A stretch of DNA of 15,000 nt from Actinidia chinensis (taxonomy: Eukaryota; Streptophyta; Magnoliopsida; Ericales; Actinidiaceae), in assembly GCA_009663005.1 (NCBI GenBank), contig CM018905.1:5654714-5669713 (forward strand). The letters are read 5' to 3'. Position numbers and translations under genes: made by a program. Below are positions 8,995 to 15,000 of the stretch, in pieces (position 1 is the stretch's first letter; each line of letters starts with the position of its first letter). The notes beneath the pieces were generated by a model. The model saw only the letters and a list, made by a program, of their open reading frames with translations. It did no database searches and was not told the origin of the DNA.

Positions 8995-9640
8995 CTACAG
9001 GACGTAACCCTCCTAGCCTAGGAATGGAGAAAGGGTCCGTTTCAGCAGGGAACTTCCCAATTGACTGAGACCCAAATAAAGGTTGTTTTCAAGTACTTGA
9101 TCTTTGTCTGGAAAAATCTGTAGACGAACTCGATGAGGTGATTTTTGGCTTCCTAAGGCGAAGGTAGTGATTACCTTCAAGCAGCTGAGTCTCGGGATTT
9201 TCCTAGGCTTGACCCACACAATAACACGTGAACAGATTCTCCGGCAATAAACTCTAATCCTTCTCTCTGCATCAAAGCCTCGACTGCCAACCACAGTTCG
9301 GTCCAAAGTTCATAGCGATTTGCATGAAGGTGAGCCGCAGATAGAGAGAACGGTTCTCAAAGCTTACTAAGGGTAAATCGAAGCCCTACTTGGTAAATGA
9401 ACCTAGTCCTAATGGCATCCGATTCCCTCTCCTCCCCACCCAATCTGTCGTCATCATTTGGACTCCGGGCGCTCTAATCACTACATCTCATAATCCTATG
9501 GTCCACCACAAAATTGAGCTAAAGGCTCACTATCGTGATAAGCATTGAGCCCGCTTCAAACGCCAATGTCCCTTAAGTGGAAGTCAGATGATCATAAAAG
9601 AGCGTCCTAAGTCATCCGAGAACGAGGTTTAGATATCTAG

Positions 9641-9650
9641 TTTATATAGG
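9641..9650 (-). promoter_or_regulatory. TATA box candidate for the antisense gene
   Basis: The minus strand reads CCTATATAAA, a near-consensus plant TATA box, about 150-200 nt upstream of the first recognisable antisense coding text. Its position fits a separate promoter for the accessory gene. No transcript start can be seen directly. Confidence 0.4.
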
Positions 9651-10145
9651 TAACCCTAATCACGCCAAAGCCAGTCTGACCCGGACCCTATTCAATATTT
9701 GTAAGACAGTCGGACTACGCCGAAGATTTAATATTCTCATGGCGCTCAAAGCAAATGTACGAAGGAGGCATGGAGAAATAGCGCTTACCGTATCGAATAG
9801 GTCCGCTCCTCCGACTTGTAATATGGAACCACACATCCTGAAAAAAGAACGGCCAAATACCGAGGGCACACAAGCTAACGATCTCCTTCTCTCTCTAGAC
9901 TGCTACAATGACCAAGAGATTGGAGAAATGGGTTGCCCTAAAAGAAATTGGGGGAAAAAAAGATGCGGGAATTGGCCAACGCGGTCACTAGGGTGGCATC
10001 GTTTCACGAGCAACCGTCATGAACGAATCTAATGGATCCTCTTACAAATGGCATCCCTACGATTAGCACCTATGGGAACAAACCTAGGGCTGAGAAGCCG
10101 AGCTGCTCCCCGTACGTTAGGAACACTCACTAACACTCAGCGCGT
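9651..10145. other. Spacer between antisense promoter and 3' LTR, nothing recognised
   Basis: Open stretches on both strands (plus 9739-10032, minus 9660-9869) show no motif I can place. The plus one is interrupted in a GGGGGAAAAAAAG-type run. The area may hold upstream parts of the antisense gene or untranslated sequence of the element. Confidence 0.4.
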
Positions 10146-10168
10146 AAAAAAAAAAAGACAAAGTTGGG
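10146..10168 (+). promoter_or_regulatory. Candidate polypurine tract before the 3' LTR
   Basis: Eleven A residues (10146-10156) followed by GACAAAG, TT and GGG end exactly before a TGTAC that could be the first bases of the LTR. In LTR retrotransposons a purine-rich tract at this spot primes plus-strand DNA synthesis. The tract is interrupted by one C and two T, so the assignment is tentative. Confidence 0.35.
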
Positions 10169-10914
10169 TGTACTAAAGCTTGAGCATCCAGGCTCGCATA
10201 ACCTCGCGAACACGACCGGCCAACCAACTAAATGGGTCTACTGTATGGACCACGAAATATCCGAATAGATAACCCCGCCCACAGAAGGCTGGGTGAGATT
10301 AATCTAGAGAGCCTTGACCACTATACAGGACCTATTCCCATCGTGCCAATTTACAAATTGTTAGAAAACTATTCCACACTGAGTCGAGCTCGGTATAAGT
10401 ACCAGGGATGGCACCCTAACCCGAGCCTCAGAATAACTCTTGACTAGTTTGACAGCCGCGCCAATAGTCACATCCACATCGCGGTTTACACCTAGGGATT
10501 GGCAGGAACCCCAACGATGACAACGCAATATAATACTATGATGCTTGCACGACACGGGCAAACATGCTCAGCCCAAATCCGGGCGCTGGAAATTCACGGT
10601 AGGTGCAGGAGGACACCAACTTCCTCTGCAAAGTGAAGGTAGGTGAACTGCCGGTAGCCAAGTCACTTGTTGGCACGTCATACACGCGCCAGCTAAACTA
10701 TACAATAGAGCCACTGTAGAGGTCAAGGGTCTCTTCTCTCTTTCTTTTCTTTCTTCTTCTTCTTCTGGACGCTGGAAAGCTCCGTCTTTCCTCTGGTTCT
10801 CTGGGAACTCAATAATTACTGAGTTGAGCTTTTCAGGTCATCTAACTTGACCGTCGGAGAGCCGTTTCCTCCCGAAAATAGCTCCGGCGGCCGACTTACT
10901 GTTGTCAGTGTACA
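10169..10914 (+). repeat. Probable 3' LTR of the Tat element
   Basis: The proposed termini are TGTAC (10169) and GTACA (ending 10914), a 5-bp inverted match containing the usual TG...CA ends. Inside are a TATA-like site, a pyrimidine tract and then text such as CTAACTTGACCGTCGGAGAGCC and CTCCGGCGGCCGACTTACTG, which I recognise as the R-U5 signature of plant Tat-type LTRs ('..CTTGAGCGTCGGAG..'). AATAAT at 10811 lies in a 6-bp hairpin (AACTCA/TGAGTT, 10806-10825) and may act in polyadenylation. Without the 5' LTR in view the ends cannot be proven; the right end could lie as far as about 11.1 kb, because GC stays intermediate to there. Confidence 0.5.
10699..10766 (+). promoter_or_regulatory. 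LTR core promoter: TATA-like site and pyrimidine tract
   Basis: TATACAATA (10699-10707) is followed, about 25 nt on, by a pyrimidine-only tract of 37 nt (10730-10766, CTCTT and TTC repeats). This is the usual start of R in plant gypsy LTRs. A second TATA-like site, TATAAGTA at 10394, lies further upstream in what would be U3. Confidence 0.4.
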
Positions 10915-11512
10915 TTTTTAAAGGAAGTCCGTCAAGCTTGGTGGCACCCCCACATAAGCCAGGTGAAGGACAATCTCGCTGTACTGCTTTCGATTTCTCT
11001 GCATTATAAAACGCAACTCCTACATTGGTTTACTTTAACTTGGTTTCCCTTGTCTTTGGTAACGTCCTGGCTTTTGATTGAGTTCAATATCACATAAGAA
11101 TTCATGCAGTCGATCACAATTAATTGATACAAAGGCTTAGTTTGATTTGGTTTATTTTTTTTTTCTTTTCTCTCTATTACAAATGATATTAGTTAAGCTT
11201 ATTAATATTGACCTTTACCTGGCTATGTCCTCACTCCTCCTCTCATATCTTAATTCCTTTTTTCGTAAGAAAAAAATGTGGTCAATTATGCCCTTATGTT
11301 TTGATCCCTTAAGGTATTTAGGTCAGTTTCAAATTTTAATAGCCTAATCTGACCATTGGCTGATATTAGGTTGAGTACATTACGGGCATAGTAGCACATC
11401 TGTGCTTACAAAAGTACTCTTAAATATGAGTAGTTATTTTTGTTGTGCTTACATGGTTAATTTTGATATTTAAAAAAATGTCTTGTTGTCTACCAAAGTT
11501 GACGTTAGATAT
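10915..11512. other. AT-rich flank, no gene seen
   Basis: Composition shifts from moderate GC to AT-rich across this stretch. The only sizeable open stretch (11147-11347) is hydrophobic low-complexity text without a motif. It is probably DNA next to the gypsy insertion, or the last part of its LTR as far as about 11.1 kb. Confidence 0.5.
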
Positions 11513-12186
11513 GGGGAAAATTTCACTAAATCCTCTATTCACGTTCTTTAATAAATACAGTCCATTCCTTCCATATGTTTAAAATAATACTGATCTCTTT
11601 TACTTTTGAAACTATTATCAAGATTTTTCTAGAACCAATTTTTTTAAAACAATAACAAAATTGAACTTAGATTTAGGATTTCATAATTTTTATTGTCGAT
11701 ACACCAATTTAAAAAAAAATATTTTATATTCAAAACACTAGTTATTTGTAAACAACCATATTTATATTTTTTTATCAATGAGTATTTTTTTTGAAAAATA
11801 TTGATCTACATACTATACTTTTTAAGTACGCATAATCAAAACGTACTTAAAAATACACTTTGTTATAAAAAAGTAAATTTTTAAAAAAATAATTTTAAAT
11901 GTATTTTGTTTAAGTGTTCTAATCAAAAAATACTTAGAAATAAATTTTTTTATTAATTGTTTTTAAAAAAAGGAGTTCTTATTTAGTTAATTTTTGTATT
12001 TAAGAAAAAAATTCAGAAGCCCGAATATACTGGCAACCTTGACATTTTTCTAAAAAAACTATTTTTCACGGAAAAAATCTTGATAATAATTTCAAAAGTA
12101 AGATATTTCAATATTATTTTAAAAACTTATAGGAAATGTGACTATATTTATAAAAAAATATGAGGGTGCTCAATGTGAATTACCCT
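11513..12186. mobile_element. Long imperfect inverted repeat, MITE-like or foldback element
   Basis: The left arm (about 11513-11631) and the reverse complement of the right arm (about 12071-12186) align over about 110 bp. The best part is AAAATAATACTG...TTACTTTTGAAACTATTATCAAGATTTTT (11581-11628) against its counterpart at 12072-12120. The outer ends read GGGGAAAATTTCAC and, on the other strand, AGGGTAATTCAC. The interior is AT-rich and partly self-complementary up to a perfect hairpin at the centre. No coding capacity is seen. Size and structure fit a non-autonomous DNA element; the superfamily is unknown because no clear target duplication is visible. Confidence 0.6.
11819..11853. repeat. 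Perfect 12-bp hairpin at the apex of the inverted repeat
   Basis: TTTTTAAGTACG (11819-11830) and CGTACTTAAAAA (11842-11853) are exact reverse complements separated by 11 nt. The hairpin lies within about 15 bp of the midpoint of the larger inverted repeat, so both may be parts of one palindrome. Confidence 0.85.
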
Positions 12187-12210
12187 AATGTCTAAATGTT
12201 ATTATATAAA

Positions 12211-12217
<7 letters not shown>

Positions 12218-12273
<56 letters not shown>
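12218..12273. repeat. (AT)28 microsatellite
   Basis: There are 28 uninterrupted AT dinucleotides, preceded by a short imperfect AT stretch. It marks the point where copia integrase sequence stops and the AT-rich flank begins. Confidence 0.97.
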
Positions 12274-12275
<2 letters not shown>

Positions 12276-12933
12276 AGTCTTTTATCATTTTGAAGTGTCA
12301 GCATAGTTTTGTAAAATTAAGAAAAACTCATGTTTATGGCTAAACCATCACCATGTAAATCGTGAATAATCATATACAACTACAAGAATGTATAATTTTT
12401 CTTCAAGAGTCATTGTTTGAGAGATCGATTAAATCTATGTGTAAAAGTTGCAGTGGCCTAGAGGTAAAAACAATATTTTTAGATTTAAAGGATATTTTAG
12501 TTTGTTTTCCTTGTTGACATGCCCCTCATAGTCTATCATTTTTAAAAGATATTTTTGGTAGCCCAACTACTAAATCTTTTTTGACAAGTTTTGAAAAGAC
12601 GTTCATGTGAGTATGCCCAAGTCTTCTATACCACAACCAACCATTGTCATTTATAGCTGATAAATAAATTCCATTGGTTGGTGTAACATCGTTACTTTTG
12701 AAAACATACACATTTTTAACTCTTTGACCAATAAATAAAATTTTGTTATCTTTGATGTTTTCTATGGTACAAGTGGTATTATCAAAGATAACTATATTTT
12801 TTCTATCACATAATTGACTTATGCTAAATAAATTATACTTTATTCCATCAATAAGCAATACATTTTCTATAATGGGAGAGGGTTCCTTACTAACATTACC
12901 TATAACAATGATATTGATTTTGCTATTATACAA
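12274..12933 (-). pseudogene. Copia GAG-pre-integrase and truncated integrase core
   Basis: A 135-codon open stretch (12933-12526) carries VLLIDGIKYNLFSISQLCD, GQRVKNVYVF and WLWYRRLGHTHMNVFSKLV, the GAG-pre-integrase zinc domain. Its first zinc His is Tyr (WHRRLGH expected), and the stop at 12525 replaces the first Cys of C-x-x-C. Past the stop the frame continues as GACQQGKQTKISFKSKNIVFTSRPLQLLHIDL, whose Asp at 12435-12433 is the first catalytic residue of the integrase core. LYILVVVYDYSRFTW (about 12395-12350) and QNDKRL follow in a shifted frame before the sequence runs into the AT repeat. The second and third catalytic residues are missing. Confidence 0.8.
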
Positions 12934-12954
12934 TGATATTGATTTTGCTATTAT
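12905..12954. repeat. Perfect 25-bp tandem duplication in copia pol
   Basis: Bases 12905-12929 and 12930-12954 are identical (ACAATGATATTGATTTTGCT and five more bases each). As 25 is not a multiple of three, the duplication shifts the pol frame between protease and GAG-pre-integrase. The minus-strand text NSKINIIV is produced twice in different frames. Confidence 0.95.
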
Positions 12955-13173
12955 CTCTGAAGGTTATGTACCTGTCATCCTTTGAAGATAGTGAAGCAAA
13001 CATTTGTCTCCGATCAAATGTCTTGAGCATCCACTATCCAAGTATCACCTTCCTCTCTTTGATGTTGCATTCAAGCATACCTACACACAAGAATTATACA
13101 TTGATTTTTGGTAACCAAATCTTGTTGGGTCCTTGTAATTTAGTTGCATTTTTCTTACGGACCCACATAATTT
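12934..13173 (-). pseudogene. Copia aspartic protease remnant
   Basis: The minus strand reads GPNKIWLPK, then after a stop and frameshift YLDSGCSRHLIGD (13044-13006). DSG at 13038-13030 is the aspartic protease active site and is intact; relatives read WYLDSGCSRHMTGD. The frame is lost soon after, around a 25-bp tandem duplication. This enzyme would cleave the Gag-Pol precursor. Confidence 0.75.
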
Positions 13174-13667
13174 TTAATCCCCTTTTAACATATTTTTTAC
13201 ATAACATGAATATATTATGTGACTATCGGTGTTACAAAATGCGCATAGTGTTTTATACGTTGTGGGATGAGATTCTTTTACAAAAATATTCTTGTATAAT
13301 TTTTGTTTCTTTGAGGTGTTATATCTAATTCCCGCATGATCATACACACATCTTTGTGATCTAAGAAGTAACTCTAGATTTTTTTGCCCTTTAGTGAATT
13401 TTTCAAGACACGTAGTTAAATCCACAATTTTAGCATTAAGATCATTATTTTTAATTGGTAATTCATTAACGTGCTTCTTTGAATTTTCAATTTCAATAGT
13501 AAGTGAAGTAACTTATTTTCTTAGCATGCAATTTTTGTTTATCATTTTTAATAATTCCTCATATAAATCATTATAATCATCTTGTAAATCATTAAAAGAG
13601 TTTGATTTATGATGTACCTCATTCACATCATCTTCCTTGGCAACAAGACACAAATTTGTCACTTATT
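13174..13667 (-). pseudogene. Copia Gag-Pol middle part with an intact second zinc knuckle
   Basis: Between the first zinc knuckle and protease lies a helical, coiled-coil-like stretch (INKNCMLRK, then STLTIEIENSKKH-like and KNNDLNAKIVDL) and an 83-codon open piece (13425-13174). Its residues 61-74 read CAFCNTDSHIIYSC, a complete C-x2-C-x4-H-x4-C knuckle (13245-13204). Relatives of this copia family carry a similar 'C..C...GH...C' just before the protease. A TAA at the end comes from a local frameshift; the next recognisable text is IMWVRKKNATKLQGPNKIW in another frame. Confidence 0.65.
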
Positions 13668-14692
13668 GATCACTTGACTCATCATCGGATGTGTCAATGT
13701 CGCTCTCTCCCCAAGCCGCAAATACTTTCTTGATTTTTTCCTTGGAGCTTTTCTTGTCCTTTTTTAACTTTGGACAATCAACTTTTATATGTCCTAACTT
13801 TTTGCACTCAAAGTAAATGATGGGCTCCTTTTTCAATTTCTCTTCTCTACCGAAATTAATTCTTCCGGTTTCGAGGAAGGAAATTGGTCCTTTTTGAACA
13901 TTTTGTTGAAATGCCGAGTAAACAATATCATTTTCTCATCACTTTCTTCATCATCATTTATTACTTCATTTATTTGAGATGATGAAGTCTTGAAATCAAT
14001 TTACCTTTTCTTTTTACTTTCATCAATTTTCTCGTTGCTTTTCAATGTAATTTCATGAGTCATGAGGGATCCTAGCAATTCATCAAGCCCCATCTTTGTG
14101 AGATCCTTTACTTCTTCAATAGCGATCACTTTTGGATCCCAACTTCTTGATAGATACCTGAGGATTTTTCTTATCATTTTCACATTAGTATAAACTTTTT
14201 CAAGCGATTTTAAACCGTTAATTATATCGATGAATCTAGTAAACAATTGAGAAATTATTTTATTTATTTCTATTTTAAATAGTTTATATTTGTTAACTAG
14301 TAGGCTTATCTTTGATTCCTTAACTTGACTAGTTCCCTCTTGTATAACTTCTAGTTTGTCCCAAATCTCCTTGGCCGTTTCACAACCGGAGATTCGATTG
14401 AATTCATTTACGTCTAATGGACAATATAAGGTATGTATACCTTTTGCATTATTTTGTGCATCATTTACATCTATCGTGTCCGTTTATTTTGTGGTTTTAT
14501 GACTTCTCCTTTTTCTATTATTTTTATATGTATAACAGGCTCATTTTCTATACTATTCCAACATGCATAATCATTTGATTGAATATAAATTCTCATTCTA
14601 GCTTTCCAATAATTATAATTACTACCGAAAAAATATGAGGGTATATTAACGGATTGACCTTAGGTCATGTGTGTTTCTACGATGTTGGCCAT
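13668..14692 (-). pseudogene. Copia Gag (UBN2 type) with degenerate first zinc knuckle
   Basis: Gag forms the particle and binds element RNA. The likely start is ATG at 14692-14690 (MANIVETHMT), with an in-frame stop at codon 11. Then come FFGSNYNYWKARMRIYIQS, a stop and frameshift near 14490, EFNRISGCETAKEIWDKLE, VKESKISLLV, and an 81-codon open stretch (14246-14001) with FTRFIDIINGLKSLEK and DELLGSLMTHEITLKS. The zinc knuckle at 13815-13774 reads YFECKKLGHIKVDCP: spacing fits C-x2-C-x4-H-x4-C, but the first Cys is Tyr (TGC to TAC). An acidic WGESDIDTSDDESS tail ends at a TAA. The gene is a pseudogene but only moderately damaged. Confidence 0.8.
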
Positions 14693-14743
14693 GAATCTTT
14701 TACTCATAAATTGTTAAATTTGAACTTAAAATATAGAGTCTCA

Positions 14744-14754
14744 CTCTGATACCA
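14744..14754 (-). promoter_or_regulatory. Primer-binding site for initiator-Met tRNA
   Basis: The minus strand reads TGGTATCAGAG, exactly complementary to the 3' end of plant initiator methionine tRNA (CTCTGATACCA), the usual primer of plant copia elements. It lies two bases inside the proposed LTR end. It fixes the orientation and the LTR boundary. Confidence 0.9.
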
Positions 14755-14756
14755 AT

Positions 14757-15000
14757 TGTTAGCTAGAAAGCAAATTATGAGCGGGGTGAAATAAGTTTGC
14801 TTAGGTTTAATAACCAATTAAAATTTCTTCTTACTAACCTACACAAATAATGAACTTCTAGATTTAGTAAGTATGTGAGCAATGTAAATAGGAGAAAAGA
14901 GAAAAGAATGCAAACGATTTATAGTCATTTGGCAAATCTCGGCCTATGTCCACTTTTCAAGATTCTCCTTGAAAATTCACTATTCTCTAAGTTTACGGGC
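14757..15000 (-). repeat. 5' LTR of the copia element, U5 and R part
   Basis: Seen on the minus strand, the LTR ends ...TAGCTAACA at 14757, two bases before the primer site. Upstream in LTR terms are GGACATAGGCCGAGATTTGCC and CTATAAATCGTTTGCATTC (about 14950-14905), text typical of the R-U5 part of this copia family. The rest of the LTR lies outside the window. Confidence 0.8.

Larger units (their letters stand above)
7299..9480 (-). pseudogene. Antisense accessory gene of the Tat element (PF04195-like, with introns), decayed
   Basis: Reading the minus strand from high to low coordinates gives a series of protein-like segments in shifting frames. Around 9415-9230 are RFIYQVGLRFTLSK, LTFMQIAMNF and ELWLAVEALMQREGLEF. 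Then come LLEGNHYLRLR, HRVRLQIFPDKDQVLENN (about 9150-9085) and FSIPRLGGLRPV. After a candidate intron there is DINEDALEEESLVFAQL (about 8895-8840). A Ser/Pro-rich middle follows, then HAVMLPQDFADHAAETT (about 8035-7985). After a second candidate intron there is a coiled-coil-like tail with AAESEEGEHLENEL, DRDLAAETIQQEASDLKAF and YSPINLPDFNKEEYATLP (about 7470-7405), ending at a stop at 7301-7299. This resembles the plant 'putative gypsy-type transposon' proteins found inside large gypsy elements, as I remember them. Function is unknown. The start codon is not identified, and stops and indels break the frame. Confidence 0.6.
1..10914 (+). mobile_element. Decayed Tat-lineage Ty3/gypsy LTR retrotransposon, left end outside window
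   Basis: Successive same-strand remnants of Gag, protease, reverse transcriptase, two RNase H domains and integrase occur in the Ty3/gypsy order (integrase last). Two RNase H-like segments, no visible chromodomain, 3' tandem repeats and a very long 3' internal region are traits known for the plant Tat group (Ogre, Retand, Grande types). I infer the Tat assignment from those traits and from remembered family motifs, not from a search. The 5' LTR, primer site and Gag N-terminus are to the left of the window. The right end is set at a candidate LTR terminus where sequence composition also shifts to AT-rich. The element is non-autonomous today: every domain carries frameshifts and stops. A nested insertion somewhere in 5950-7300 cannot be excluded. 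Confidence 0.8.
12274..15000 (-). mobile_element. Truncated Ty1/copia retrotransposon (5' part), runs off the right edge
   Basis: On the minus strand the order is LTR end, initiator-Met primer site, Gag, protease, GAG-pre-integrase and integrase core. Integrase before any reverse transcriptase is the defining Ty1/copia order. Reverse transcriptase, RNase H and the 3' LTR should lie below 12274 but are absent, so the element is cut at the microsatellite. Gag and Pol form one broken reading path, as is usual in this superfamily. Text such as WKARMRIYIQS, EFNRISGC and LGSLMTHEIT is familiar from a widespread plant copia family. A SIRE-like lineage is possible, but I cannot decide that by eye. 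Confidence 0.85.

Noticed and set aside
9660..9869. Minus-strand ORF upstream of the antisense gene as its first exon
   Set aside because: I see no family-like text and it lies upstream of the TATA candidate; left as unresolved spacer.
10942..10955. TGGCACCCCC as a gypsy primer-binding site after the LTR
   Set aside because: It does not match a tRNA end I can name, and at a 3' LTR no primer site is expected.
11147..11347. Plus-strand hydrophobic ORF
   Set aside because: It is low-complexity AT-rich text without a motif; chance is the simplest explanation.
11819..11853. Intrinsic bacterial terminator
   Set aside because: The stem is AT-rich, the context is eukaryotic, and there is no upstream gene.
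12933..13328. Plus-strand ORF of 131 codons
   Set aside because: It is the shadow of the copia protease and second zinc-knuckle region on the minus strand.
14744..14754. A tRNA gene at the Met-like sequence
   Set aside because: Only the 11 bases of the tRNA 3' end are present, as expected for a primer-binding site.

Overview
The window is plant nuclear DNA made almost entirely of transposable-element remains. I see no intact host gene, no rRNA or tRNA gene, and nothing prokaryotic. The plant assignment rests on two retrotransposon types typical of plant genomes: a Tat-lineage Ty3/gypsy element and a Ty1/copia element whose primer site matches plant initiator-Met tRNA. The species cannot be told from this sequence.

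Bases 1 to about 10,900 (moderate GC, + strand) read as the right part of one very large, badly decayed Tat-type element. Its left end lies outside the window. In order it holds the C-terminal part of Gag (about 20-640), aspartic protease (about 830-1190), reverse transcriptase (about 1490-2300), a first RNase H (about 2300-2800), a second 'archaeal-type' RNase H (about 2820-3290), and integrase (about 3560-4745). These are followed by a tandem array of seven to eight units of about 150 bp (4829-5945), a non-coding stretch with a 71-nt T tract, an accessory gene on the opposite strand (about 9480 down to 7299), and a probable 3' LTR (about 10169-10914). Every coding part is broken by many small indels and stops.

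The antisense gene is the most interesting content. Its protein-like segments lie on the minus strand, resemble the plant 'putative gypsy-type transposon' family (PF04195-like head, coiled-coil tail), are interrupted by two candidate introns of about 100 nt, and follow a minus-strand TATA box. The layout (pol, then 3' tandem repeats, then antisense accessory gene, then LTR) parallels the antisense accessory gene described in maize Grande elements.

Bases about 10,915-12,217 are AT-rich flank. Within them, 11513-12186 forms a long imperfect inverted repeat (MITE-like or foldback) with a perfect 12-bp hairpin at its apex. An (AT)28 microsatellite follows at 12218-12273.

Bases 12274-15000 hold a 5' fragment of a Ty1/copia element on the minus strand: the U5 end of its LTR (14757 to beyond 15000), an exact initiator-Met primer-binding site, Gag with two zinc-knuckle motifs, protease, and integrase. 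The integrase is cut off inside its catalytic core at the microsatellite. The copia fragment has longer open stretches than the gypsy element, so it is probably younger.
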